A stretch of DNA of 64,000 nucleotides from Kurthia senegalensis (GTDB taxonomy: Bacteria > Bacillota > Bacilli > Bacillales_A > Planococcaceae). Positions within the stretch are counted from its first letter, which is position 1. Each line of letters opens with the position of its first letter. The notes beneath the pieces are model-generated. The model did not search any database. It was not told where the DNA came from and saw nothing but the letters and a program-made list of their open reading frames with translations. This document shows positions 1 to 8,069 of the stretch, in pieces. The position numbers and the translations under genes are program-made. Location: NCBI RefSeq assembly GCF_000285595.1, contig NZ_HE611070.1, positions 66,933 through 130,932 of the forward strand. Direction: 5' to 3'.

Positions 1-63
1 TTAGTCATAGATGACCAACTAAATATAAGTGATTTCATAGAATTTTATACGATGATTTCGTAA
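1..63 (+). CDS. possible C-terminal tail of a gene cut by the window edge
   Basis: The first frame is open from base 1 for 20 codons and ends at TAA (61-63), with the peptide LVIDDQLNISDFIEFYTMIS. This could be the end of a plus-strand gene that starts outside the window. It is too short to identify, and an open stretch of this length can occur by chance in AT-rich DNA. Confidence 0.25.
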   Translation, partial: LVIDDQLNISDFIEFYTMIS

Positions 64-246
64 ACAATTGCGAAGCACTTTATTATTTTGCAATTTATAT
101 ATTATGTACATGAAAATCTCTAAAAAAAATCACCTCTGCACTTTCTTTCAAAATAATATTTTATTATTACAATATGATCAATTAAATAATCCATTTATAC
201 GTGCTCAATCACTTTCTTTTTTTGTCATATTTTATTCAAAAAAAAT

Positions 247-277
247 AAGTTTCAACGTCTTTTTGACGTCGAAACTT
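247..277 (-). terminator. Rho-independent terminator after the methyltransferase gene
   Basis: A 13-bp stem (one mismatch) with a five-base loop is followed, in minus-strand reading, by a long U run. It lies 10 bases beyond the stop of the methyltransferase gene. Confidence 0.75.
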
Positions 278-286
278 CATACATTT

Positions 287-877
287 CTATTTTTGAAAAA
301 TATATAATCGATCATTCGGTGACGTAATAAACGTCGGTGGCATTAAAATTTCCGTTACACAATCGTAGTGAAACATCTCTAACAATTGTAAATAAGAAGT
401 CATCGGATAATACACGATGCACGTTATACGTCTCGGGTATTTCTTTAATGTATGGTCAATATTTTCTAACACTTGTTTAAAAATCGATTCACTAAATGGA
501 TTAAAAAAGAAAAATGTCGTATCTTCTTTTTGAATTTGATAGCGCTGCGCTAAACATTGGTAAAAAACAATATCTGCTTCCGCATGTTTTTTCGTATACA
601 AGTGGCGGTTCATATTCGCTACTTCTACTAATAAACCGTCGTATTCTACACCGACTGTCGGGACGTGAAAAAGGTCTGCCATAAAAATAGGCACGCGCCC
701 TTTCCCACTACCAAAATCAACAAACCGTTCTGTTTCATTCAATGTAAGCTGTTCTGCTAATAATGTGAGTACATTATAACTCGTCGGTTCGTAACGATGA
801 TTTTCTTCTAAATGCAGGCAAGGTTCTTCAGTCATCGCCGTTTGAATTCCTAATTTCTTCTCATAATAACTTTCCAT
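287..877 (-). CDS. class I SAM-dependent methyltransferase
   Basis: A 196-aa cytosolic protein. The motif VDFGSGKGRVPIFMA (about residues 53-67) is a motif I glycine-rich SAM-binding loop, and the acidic end of strand 2 follows (VGVEYD). Motif IV appears as FFFFNPF (about 122-128), where an NPF-type tripeptide replaces the N/DPPY of amino-methyltransferases. This indicates a Rossmann-fold methyltransferase, but the substrate cannot be read from the sequence. The gene stands alone between two hairpins (247-277 and 924-970), so it is probably monocistronic. The N-terminal 40 residues may form a substrate-recognition cap. Confidence is good for the fold and low for any specific reaction. Confidence 0.7.
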   Translation of the reverse strand: MESYYEKKLGIQTAMTEEPCLHLEENHRYEPTSYNVLTLLAEQLTLNETERFVDFGSGKGRVPIFMADLFHVPTVGVEYDGLLVEVANMNRHLYTKKHAEADIVFYQCLAQRYQIQKEDTTFFFFNPFSESIFKQVLENIDHTLKKYPRRITCIVYYPMTSYLQLLEMFHYDCVTEILMPPTFITSPNDRLYIFQK

Positions 878-923
878 TCAGATTCCTCACCCCTTCTTTG
901 CAACTATACACGAAACATACGAA

Positions 924-970
924 AAAAACCTTTGATGGATTGCTGTGCAGGCATTTCATCAAAGGTTTTT
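924..970. terminator. strong 14-bp stem-loop, possible bidirectional terminator
   Basis: Perfect 14-bp inverted repeat (924-937 and 957-970) around a 19-base loop. The arms begin with A5 and end with T5, so either strand gives a hairpin plus U run. It separates the methyltransferase gene from the structured region further right. Confidence 0.7.
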
Positions 971-1437
971 CTTCAAGCGTAAATATAAAGTTTGGTGGGT
1001 TATACTGCCGAAGCAGTTATGAAAAAAATAGGTTTCTTATAGTTGTAAGTGACGAGCTTACAACATTAAGTTTGTTACTGTATGCATTAGCTGTGTGGAC
1101 GTACAGCTTCTACTAAAAGTAGCGTACTTCTTAAAAGAGTGTGCGGAACTAAATTTAGTGGACATTAAATTTAGTAAATCTTTCATGAAAATACACAACT
1201 GCTCGCAAACATCATATGGCTTCTTAGAAGTAAAAATACTTCTCATATGAGCAACTGTTTTTTGCTATTTCTATAGAATATATAAGAGTGGACAATCTTA
1301 TACGTTGTACGAATAGCGTAGTTCCAAACGAACTGTTTGAACTGTTATGAAAAACAAGAGGGTTTGCATATTCTGGGCAAATGCACCATCTAAAGCTGGC
1401 AACAATAGATCAGCTGACAAATGCCCAGGTTATTTCA
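971..1437. other. gene-free region with a row of short hairpins
   Basis: No convincing coding sequence; the short open frames here have no ribosome site or recognisable motif. Instead there are consecutive inverted repeats: GTTGTAAG/CTTACAAC at 1042-1064, AGCTGT/ACAGCT at 1089-1108, CTACT/AGTAG at 1110-1122, the palindrome ACTAAATTTAGT at 1148-1159 with a partial copy at 1164-1173, and AGAAGTA/TACTTCT at 1226-1243 flanked by CATATG on both sides. A CTGGGCA/TGCCCAG pair encloses about 1377-1430, just after prsA. It could be an RNA, a 3' UTR or decayed DNA. Confidence 0.4.
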
Positions 1438-2369
1438 TTAATTTGAAGATGTTGTCGTAGATGTTGTTGTATCATCTGTCGCTGTTAATTTATTTTCAAT
1501 TTTGTAATCTGCTTCAAGTTCAGATAACCAAGTTGAATAATTGCTATTTAGTTGCTCAGTTACATACGCTTCACGTACTTTATCTTTCACGCTTGCATAT
1601 GTTGCTTCTTTCGCAGCTTTAACACCTGTTACTTTAATAATGTGGTAACCGTATGAAGATTTAACAGGATCGCTAACTTCGCCTTTTTTCATAGAGAATG
1701 CTGCTTCAGCAAAGTCTTCATCCATCGATGTTTTTTCAAAATAGCCTAAGTTACCGCCATCGCTAGAGTTGCTCGTATCTGTTGAGTATTTTTTAGCGAG
1801 TTTATCCCAATTGCCGCCATCATCTAAAAGTTTTTAACTTTCGTAGCAGTCGCTTTATCTTCTACTAAGATGTGGCTTGCTTTCACTTGTTTCGCTGTAT
1901 CGTACGTATCTTTATTTTCTTTAAAGTATGCTTTTAACTTCGCATCTGTAATGTTTAATGTTGGTTCCATTAGTTTTTTCGTTTGGATGTATGTTTTGAT
2001 GCTATCCTCAAAATCATCCATTGTCATATTGCTAGAAGCTAAAGCTGATTCAAGTGCATCTGTACCACCGTATTGCTCTGCTTGCGTATCTACTTCTGCT
2101 TGAATTTCTTTGTCTGTTACTTTCACTTTTTGTTTCATCGCTTCTTGATTAATTACTGTATTCGTAATCAATGTTTGTAATACGGTAGAACCATATTGTG
2201 TCTCCATCGCTTTATTTAATTCCGATTGTGTAATTTTTTCGCTTCCTACTTTCGCTACGTAACTTGATCCTTTCGTAGAGAAATAGATAGCACCTGCAAC
2301 GACTAATACAATGATAGTAATGATTGTTGCAAACAAGCCTTTGTTGCGTTTCTTAGGCTTCGTATTCAT
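1438..2369 (-). CDS. prsA: PrsA-type peptidyl-prolyl isomerase/foldase, membrane-anchored, frame broken
   Basis: Extracytoplasmic foldase that helps exported proteins fold at the membrane-wall interface. The N-terminus has a basic stretch (KPKKRNK), then one hydrophobic helix (about residues 11-30). A SurA/PrsA-like helical domain and a parvulin domain follow (QVKASHILVEDKATA..., GGNLGYFEK, YGYHIIKV). PrsA proteins are normally lipoproteins, but there is no lipobox cysteine here, so this one appears anchored by its helix. The frame breaks at a T5 run (1831-1835, plus strand). One extra base joins the two halves into 310 residues with intact parvulin strands, the usual PrsA size. The C-terminus is a Thr/Ser-rich tail. 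The start ATG overlaps the stop of the response-regulator remnant upstream (ATGA). Confidence 0.85.
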
Positions 2370-2518
2370 GTTGTAACTTCCTTTCTGTCTTTCGATATAC
2401 TTATCATAAAGTCAGAACCAGTATAGGCTTGTTCTGTCATAAATTGAACTTTCGTTAAATACGCCTTCAACACTTGGCTAATCGCAAATTCATCTTCTAC
2501 AATTAATATTTTCTCCAT
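2366..2518 (-). pseudogene. truncated response-regulator receiver domain
   Basis: A 50-residue frame that opens like an OmpR-type receiver domain: MEKILIVEDEFAISQVLKAY, then TEQAYTG. The acidic pocket (E8, D9) is present, but homology stops near residue 36, before the phospho-acceptor Asp expected near residue 52. The remaining residues are out-of-context sequence that runs into the prsA start, with TGA overlapping ATG. I infer a deletion that removed most of a response-regulator gene and joined its start to the prsA upstream region. It cannot work as a receiver, although it may still affect translation of prsA. Confidence 0.6.
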
Positions 2519-2610
2519 AATAACCCCACCTTATTTCATCGTCTATTGATTGTACTACGCTTTTATGTCGACTGCATGTCAACTCCACTTCGTGAAAAAG
2601 TATGCTCAAT

Positions 2611-2645
2611 AAAAAAGAAGCCGCCATGACTATCATGACGACTTC
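2611..2645 (-). terminator. terminator after the glutamate symporter gene
   Basis: Stem 2617-2629/2633-2645 (11 of 13 pairs, three-base loop), with an A6 run on its left that reads as U6 on the minus-strand transcript. It lies 36 bases beyond the symporter stop. Confidence 0.8.
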
Positions 2646-2680
2646 CTATATATTCGATTCAATCGAATGAAAATACGTAA

Positions 2681-3997
2681 TTAGTGATGTTCTTTCGCTG
2701 CTGCTTTCGCTGCTAATTCAGCCGCTTCATTTTCAAAGTAGTTGTTGTACTTATCCATATCAAGACGACCTTCCCATTTAGCCATAACGAATGCTGCTAA
2801 TGTGTTACCACATACGTTAACAACTGTACGCATCATATCTAATAGACGGTCAACACCAAGAATGAATGCTAAACCTTCTAATGGAATACCTACTGCGCCA
2901 AGTGTAGAAAGAAGTACTACGAATGATACCCCTGGAACACCTGCAATACCTTTAGACGTAACCATTAATGTTAAGACTAAAAGAATTTGTTGAGATAGTG
3001 CTAAATCAATATCGTACATTTGTGCAATGAATAATGCTGCAATTGCTTGATAAAGTGTAGAACCATCTAAGTTGAATGAATAACCAGTTGGAATAACGAA
3101 TGAACCGATATCTTTCGGAACACCTGCTTTTTCCGTTTTGATCATAATACGTGGTAATACGGTTTCAGAACTAGATGTTGAGTAAGCTAAAATTAACTCA
3201 TCTTTCAATATGCGGACAATACGGAAAATACTAAGTCCAACGATTTTCGCTGTAATACCTAATACGACAACGATGAAGAAAATCATCGCGAAGTATACGA
3301 GGATCATTAATTTACCTAATGGAATTAATGAAGATAAACCGAATGTCGCAACTGTATTTGCGATTAATGCGAAAACCCCGATTGGAGCAAATTTCATAAT
3401 TGTGTTTGTTACCCAGAACATTGCGTCTGCAACACCTTGTGCGAAAGCTAAAACTGGTTTACCTTTTTCACCGATTGCTGCAACACCGATACCGAATAAT
3501 ACGGAGAAGAAAATAATTGGAAGCATATCTCCTGATGCCATTGAAGAAACGATATTTGTCGGTACAATGCTAATAATTGTATCCATAATACCGTGGCTTT
3601 CTTTCGCCATTTCTTCAGAACTATTTACATATGAAGAAATATCGCCCTTCGTTAAATCTTTCATATTCACGCCTTCACCAAACTTAGTGATGTCAGCTAA
3701 GAAAATACCTAGGATAATTGCGATAGTTGTAATGATTTCAAAATAAATTAATGTTTTTAAACCTAACTTACCAACTTGCTTCAGATCCCCTTGACCTGCA
3801 ACACCAATAATTAGTGTTGAAATGATAATCGGAACAACGATCATTTTGATCATGTTCATGAAAATTACACCTAGCGGGTAAATATATTTTGTAATATTTT
3901 CATTACCGTAGAAAACTGCTCCTACGATAACCCCCAAGACTAAACCGATTAAGATTTGCCATGCCAAGCCAATTTTTTTACGCTTTTTCTTTTCCAT
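2681..3997 (-). CDS. gltP: glutamate/aspartate or C4-dicarboxylate:cation symporter (DAACS family)
   Basis: A 438-aa inner-membrane transporter with about eight membrane helices plus two re-entrant loops, the normal length for GltP/GltT/DctA. Family signatures are present: the serine-rich hairpin STSSSETVLPR (about 274-284), PTGYSFNLDGSTLYQ (helix 7 substrate/Na+ site) and the final MMRTVVNVCGN. Such carriers bring in glutamate, aspartate or C4-dicarboxylates with Na+ or H+. The C-terminal tail is hydrophilic and His-ended. It lies about 200 bp downstream of a two-component pair of the GlnK-GlnL type that likely controls it. This context favours glutamate over dicarboxylates, although family members differ by only a few residues. 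Confidence 0.85.
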   Translation of the reverse strand: MEKKKRKKIGLAWQILIGLVLGVIVGAVFYGNENITKYIYPLGVIFMNMIKMIVVPIIISTLIIGVAGQGDLKQVGKLGLKTLIYFEIITTIAIILGIFLADITKFGEGVNMKDLTKGDISSYVNSSEEMAKESHGIMDTIISIVPTNIVSSMASGDMLPIIFFSVLFGIGVAAIGEKGKPVLAFAQGVADAMFWVTNTIMKFAPIGVFALIANTVATFGLSSLIPLGKLMILVYFAMIFFIVVVLGITAKIVGLSIFRIVRILKDELILAYSTSSSETVLPRIMIKTEKAGVPKDIGSFVIPTGYSFNLDGSTLYQAIAALFIAQMYDIDLALSQQILLVLTLMVTSKGIAGVPGVSFVVLLSTLGAVGIPLEGLAFILGVDRLLDMMRTVVNVCGNTLAAFVMAKWEGRLDMDKYNNYFENEAAELAAKAAAKEHH

Positions 3998-4194
3998 CTA
4001 TGAAGACTCCCTTCAAGGCACTATTATAATTTTGCATGTCTACATAAAAAACTATAACCTTATTCTATAGATGACCTAGAGAATCCGACATCATCCGACA
4101 GTTTTATTAAAATAAATTTTCAAATAAATTAAGATTTCATAGTTTTTATTGATAATAGATATGGTATATATCTCATTTTTAGATGAAACCTATG

Positions 4195-5094
4195 CTATTT
4201 CGATGTTTTATTTCTAAATTTATCCATTGATTCCACAAAAAGTACTTGAATAAATTTTTTAATATTCACTTTTACTTTCTTCGTATTGGAACCGCTTTCT
4301 TGTATTTCTTTCATGATAATTCGGATTTCTCCAAAGTCAAAATAACGTGGTGCATAGTATTCAAATTCAGGATTCGTATAGTCTACCGCACCTAAAGTTG
4401 CAATATTGTGCATCGCCGCTAATATCGTACGACGCATACGCTGCTCTATTGCTTTCCCTTCTTTCGCAATTTCTACACCACTAAATTTCGTTTGGCTCGC
4501 AAGTTCTTCATATAAACCTTTTAAAGAAGGTACTTGCATCGATGTATTTTCTCGTTCTGATAACATCGTTATCATTCTTACAATATCGTCACTGCCAACT
4601 TCTCCGACAATCCCCATCTCGCTCAAAATGGAAAGTACAATATCTTTAACAGTTAAAAGGGCTTCTTCTTTCGCCTCTTCTTCAAAATGTAAAATAGAAT
4701 TACGAATTGTCATTAATGATTTTTTTAATATAAAGCGTTCACTCGTCTTACGTAAAATACTTTGAACTTCTACACGATTAATTGGTTTATGAATGAAGAA
4801 TTCCACGTCTTTCTCGTATGCTTCACCGACCATCTCTTTATTAACTACTTGTGAAATCATAATGAAATGTCCTTTGAACCCTTTTATTCGTAGTTGGTCC
4901 ATCGTTTCAATTCCATCTAATTCAGGCATTAATAAATCAATTAATACGAAGTCTGGGTCGCTCGATAAAATAGGCTCTATTGCATTCTCCCCACTATCGG
5001 CTTCCCCTAAGACAATTCCCATATCTCCTTCTAGTATGATTTGTTTCAACATGCGTCTGCTTGCTGCATCATCATCAACGATAAAATAGCGCAT
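4195..5094 (-). CDS. response regulator of the GlnL (YcbB) type
   Basis: A 299-aa regulator. The N-terminal receiver has the acidic pocket D7-D9, phospho-acceptor D53 (in FVLIDLLMPELDG) and the conserved Lys in IHKPI near residue 104. The C-terminal half, from about 140 on, is not a standard winged helix. It resembles the YcbB domain of B. subtilis GlnL (LSILSEMGIVGEVGSDDIVRMI), which regulates glutamine/glutamate use. The start codon abuts the end of the sensor kinase gene, giving translational coupling. Together with the kinase it probably activates the symporter gene downstream. The family assignment is from memory of the domain, so it is moderately sure. Confidence 0.75.
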   Translation of the reverse strand: MRYFIVDDDAASRRMLKQIILEGDMGIVLGEADSGENAIEPILSSDPDFVLIDLLMPELDGIETMDQLRIKGFKGHFIMISQVVNKEMVGEAYEKDVEFFIHKPINRVEVQSILRKTSERFILKKSLMTIRNSILHFEEEAKEEALLTVKDIVLSILSEMGIVGEVGSDDIVRMITMLSERENTSMQVPSLKGLYEELASQTKFSGVEIAKEGKAIEQRMRRTILAAMHNIATLGAVDYTNPEFEYYAPRYFDFGEIRIIMKEIQESGSNTKKVKVNIKKFIQVLFVESMDKFRNKTSK

Positions 5095-5095
5095 C

Positions 5096-6370
5096 TTACT
5101 TTTCCCCTTTCAGCAAAACATTTTTTAACGGAATATCTACGATGAAAGTCGTTCCTTTTTTAGCACGTTGTACGTCTACATTAATGGTACCTTCTAGCAT
5201 ATGAACGACTTCTTGTACGTGCGACAAACCAATGCCTGTTGCTGCTACACCTTGCTCATTGTATTTTGTCGTGAACCCTGGCTCAAAAATAATATCTAAG
5301 TCTGATTCTGGTATTCCTTTACCGTCATCTTGAATTTCAATTTGAATAAATGTTTCACGTTGATTAATTGATAAATAAATCGTGCCACTTCTTTCCATCG
5401 CCTCAATACCATTTGCGACGATATTGTTCATGATTGCTAACAACGGTATGTGCTGATTCGTAGAACAATCATATGATTGTTCCACATGAAACATTACTTG
5501 CTTACCGAGCATCTCACCGTACTTTTCATTGGCTACTTCTACAAGATTGATGACATCTGACAATAAATAATTTTCTCCATTTTTATGCATCGTCATACTC
5601 GAGATGCTTGAGAAAATGCGTTGTGAATCTTTTTTCACTTCATGAATTTCTTGCGCAATGTGTAATGCTTTTTTACTCAACTCTTTTTGTTCTTCTGATT
5701 TCAAACGACGATATAGTTCATAACTATCCGCCATAATTTGCTCGATATGATTCATCGATTTTTCTAAATAAAGCGCCTCTACATATAAATCAGATCCTAG
5801 CGTTAATTGTTCCTGCGCATATTTGCGTTGCTCCGATAAAATAACCGTACTGTAAATACCGACGACGAAGAAGCTTCTAAAAATCGCAACGAATGCTACA
5901 AGTAGAAAGTCACTTACACTAAGCGCTATGTTAGGAATCAAAAAGAAGCGTAATAAATGCTCTGCACTATTGCTTATAAACTCTAACAATGCTGCTAGTA
6001 AACCGAAACGAAGTGGACTATCTACGTAGCTTCTTAAATGAAATAACTGAAAGCCACACGCATAAACAATATAATAGAAGAAAGCTGGATAATGGTTAAT
6101 GATAATATCAGATGTGTAGCCGTCTTCTATAAATGAACGACCAATTCGAAAAAGAATTGTAACGCTACCCGTAATAACGCCTGTCATAATGATCGACTTC
6201 AACGGTCGAACGAATAACATTAATAAAAAAACGATGCTCCCTAAAGCGAAACGGAAATTTTCCGTATTGCTAAAAGGCATTAATTTAATTTCGCCAAGCA
6301 ATGTCGTCACGATTGCAATCGTCATCACCCAGACCCATTCTTTATGTAGCCAATTACTTTTCATTTTCAT
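5096..6370 (-). CDS. membrane sensor histidine kinase of the GlnK type
   Basis: A 424-aa kinase. Five or six hydrophobic helices fill residues 10-185. A helical dimerisation segment then contains QEIHEVKKDSQRI (about 235-247), where the His is the likely phosphate site, as in GlnK/SpoOB-like kinases. The C-terminal GHKL ATPase shows the N box (NNIVANGIEAM), G1 (DDGKGIP), F (FEPGFTTK) and G2 (GIGLS). It is the partner of the regulator whose gene starts immediately after it. The start codon has an AGGAGA ribosome site seven bases upstream. The gene body contains a near-match to parS (5478-5493). Confidence 0.8.
   Translation of the reverse strand: MKMKSNWLHKEWVWVMTIAIVTTLLGEIKLMPFSNTENFRFALGSIVFLLMLFVRPLKSIIMTGVITGSVTILFRIGRSFIEDGYTSDIIINHYPAFFYYIVYACGFQLFHLRSYVDSPLRFGLLAALLEFISNSAEHLLRFFLIPNIALSVSDFLLVAFVAIFRSFFVVGIYSTVILSEQRKYAQEQLTLGSDLYVEALYLEKSMNHIEQIMADSYELYRRLKSEEQKELSKKALHIAQEIHEVKKDSQRIFSSISSMTMHKNGENYLLSDVINLVEVANEKYGEMLGKQVMFHVEQSYDCSTNQHIPLLAIMNNIVANGIEAMERSGTIYLSINQRETFIQIEIQDDGKGIPESDLDIIFEPGFTTKYNEQGVAATGIGLSHVQEVVHMLEGTINVDVQRAKKGTTFIVDIPLKNVLLKGEK
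5478..5493. other. near-consensus parS-like site inside the kinase gene
   Basis: TGTTCCACATGAAACA matches the ParB site TGTTNCACGTGNAACA at 13 of 14 fixed positions. It is about 58 kb from oriC, within the zone where Bacillales carry several parS sites. It could still be chance, because it sits in coding sequence. Confidence 0.35.
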
Positions 6371-6490
6371 CTTACAATCTCCTATTTTACGAAGTCATCT
6401 AATTTGTATCATAACATAAAATAACCGTAGGCTCTTTTGAACGCCCCTACTATATAGAAGAAACATTTTTCGTCCCGCGACAATTAAAAA

Positions 6491-6518
6491 ATCTCGAAAT
6501 CAATTTGATTTCGAGATC
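6491..6518. terminator. terminator after the IsdG-type gene
   Basis: A near-perfect palindromic stem with 12-bp arms, followed by U6 in minus-strand reading. It ends the iron/haem operon and lies 44 bases past its last gene. Confidence 0.8.
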
Positions 6519-6561
6519 CTAAAACGATTGAGGTGATCCTCATTTTTGATACATCTTCTTT

Positions 6562-6891
6562 CTACTCAGCGATAACTACTGGTAAGTGTTCATATTGAAT
6601 TTCATAAATGTGCACTTCATTTCCAATCATCGGTGAATCTTCTTCTTTTGCGACACGTTTGTGTGTATTCGTTGCAGCTTCTGAAGTGAACCAAGCGTTG
6701 AAATCAGCTTTCGTATCCCAGTTTGTTACGATTTTTACTTCATCGTATTCTTTATGTTTTTCATTTAATAAAACTTCCATACGGATGAAGCCTTTTGAAG
6801 AAGAAACTGTTTTTGGTTCTGCAAAACGTTTCGCAACATCTCCTCCGAACCCCTTTTTCGTTCGGATTAAATTTTCTAATTTGACTGGCAT
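6562..6891 (-). CDS. isdG: IsdG/IsdI-family haem-degrading monooxygenase
   Basis: A 109-aa antibiotic-biosynthesis-monooxygenase fold protein that opens the haem ring and frees iron in the cytosol. The catalytic triad known from S. aureus IsdG (Asn7, Trp67, His77) is present at exactly these positions: N7 in MPVKLEN, W67 in FNAWF and H77 in NTHKR. The length also fits the family (about 107 aa). It is the last gene of a five-gene operon with an ABC importer, which argues that the imported compound is haem or that released iron is shared. It overlaps the upstream ankyrin gene by 16 bases. Confidence 0.85.
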   Translation of the reverse strand: MPVKLENLIRTKKGFGGDVAKRFAEPKTVSSSKGFIRMEVLLNEKHKEYDEVKIVTNWDTKADFNAWFTSEAATNTHKRVAKEEDSPMIGNEVHIYEIQYEHLPVVIAE

Positions 6892-7280
6892 TGTAAATTC
6901 TCCCTTTCTAGTAACTGATTTAAGTATTGTAAAACTGGTTCTGCTTCGTATCCTCCGCGCTCTGCATGTCGAATGAGCGAAATACCGTGTGCACCTTTCG
7001 CATGAATAAGAGACGGATTATTTTCCAAAGCCATCTCTACATAATTTAAGTCTCCTAACATCGCTTGTGAAAACAATGTTTTTGGAGCGCCGTAGCGAAT
7101 AAGTAATTGGGCAATGTCACGACTTCCGGTATGGGAAGCTGCTGCTAAACCACTTTCAAATTCTCCACTTCCCCAATCTAATTCGATATAAGCAAGTGAA
7201 GGTTCTATTTTCAATAAATGCTCAACCATTTCGTAGTCCCCATGGGCAGCAATCACAAATGGTCGAATGAAATCTTTCAT
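6876..7280 (-). CDS. small ankyrin-repeat protein in the haem/iron operon
   Basis: A 134-aa protein with three or four ankyrin units: PFVIAAHGDYEMVEHLLKIEP (about 7-27), SGLAAASHTGSRDIAQLLIRYGAP (43-66), and SQAMLGDLNYVEMALENNP followed by GISLIRHAERGGYE (71-113). There is no signal peptide, so it is cytosolic. Ankyrin proteins bind other proteins. Its position between the ABC ATPase (one base gap) and IsdG (16-base overlap) suggests co-translation and a role in docking or stabilising the haem-handling enzymes. That role is inference; no catalytic motif is visible. Confidence 0.8.
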   Translation of the reverse strand: MKDFIRPFVIAAHGDYEMVEHLLKIEPSLAYIELDWGSGEFESGLAAASHTGSRDIAQLLIRYGAPKTLFSQAMLGDLNYVEMALENNPSLIHAKGAHGISLIRHAERGGYEAEPVLQYLNQLLERENLQCQSN

Positions 7281-8069
7281 TTATAAATTCCCCCTTTTTC
7301 TACGCAACGGTGTAAAGTACACACCGTCCTGATTGTTATGAACTTCTGCATCGATATTAAAAACTGTTTGGAACATTTCTGTACAAAGCACACATTGTGG
7401 AATGCCGTCATAATGGATTTTTCCAGCTTTCAAAACGATTAATCGATCGCTATACGTAGCCGCTTGATTAATATCGTGAAGCACCATGATGACCGTAATG
7501 CCAAACTCTTCATTTAATTGTTTCACGAGTTCTAGCACTTCCATTTGATGAGCGATGTCTAAAAACGTCGTCGGTTCATCTAATAAGAGGACATTTGAAC
7601 GTTGTGCAACCGCCATCGCAATCCATGCACGTTGTCGCTCTCCCCCGGATAAAGAAGGAAGCGGACGATTACGCATATGTGTAAGTCCGGTTACTTCTAA
7701 TGCCCAATCGATGATTGATTGATTTTCTTGTGACATTTTTTTAAATTTCGCCTGATGTGGTGTACGTCCAAACTCAACTAATTCACCGACTGTTAAATCC
7801 AATTGATGGTCGTGCATTTGTGGCAACATCGCGAGTCGTTTCGGAAACTCTTTTTTCGTCATGTCGTGCACGTTCTTACCGTCGATCATAATCGTACCTT
7901 CTTCTGGCTTCAATAAATTCGCAATGACTCGTAGCAACGTCGATTTCCCAGATCCATTAGGGCCTATCAAGCTCACAATTTCGCCTTTTTTAATATCGAT
8001 ATTAATATTTTGCAAAGAAAAAGCTGCATTGCGAACAAACTGGATGTTTTCGGTTTTAAGCACGTTCAT
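7281..8069 (-). CDS. iron-siderophore/haem ABC transporter ATPase (FecE-like)
   Basis: A 262-aa ATP-binding subunit with Walker A GPNGSGKSTLL (about 36-46), Q loop (LPQMHD), signature LSGGERQRAWIAMA (about 140-153), Walker B VLLLDEPTTFLD and switch His in VLHDINQA. It powers import through the neighbouring FecCD permease. Its start overlaps the permease gene by 14 bases. The substrate is either haem (suggested by the IsdG gene in the operon) or a ferric siderophore; the ATPase itself does not decide this. Confidence 0.88.
   Translation of the reverse strand: MNVLKTENIQFVRNAAFSLQNINIDIKKGEIVSLIGPNGSGKSTLLRVIANLLKPEEGTIMIDGKNVHDMTKKEFPKRLAMLPQMHDHQLDLTVGELVEFGRTPHQAKFKKMSQENQSIIDWALEVTGLTHMRNRPLPSLSGGERQRAWIAMAVAQRSNVLLLDEPTTFLDIAHQMEVLELVKQLNEEFGITVIMVLHDINQAATYSDRLIVLKAGKIHYDGIPQCVLCTEMFQTVFNIDAEVHNNQDGVYFTPLRRKRGNL

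Noticed and set aside
68-307. 79-residue plus-strand open frame at the left edge
   Set aside because: Overlaps the terminator and end of the methyltransferase gene, is Phe/Asn/Lys-rich as expected from random AT-rich DNA, and lacks a ribosome site.
898-1116. 72-residue plus-strand open frame
   Set aside because: It reads through the 14-bp hairpin at 924-970 and into the row of small hairpins, and has no ribosome site or known motif.
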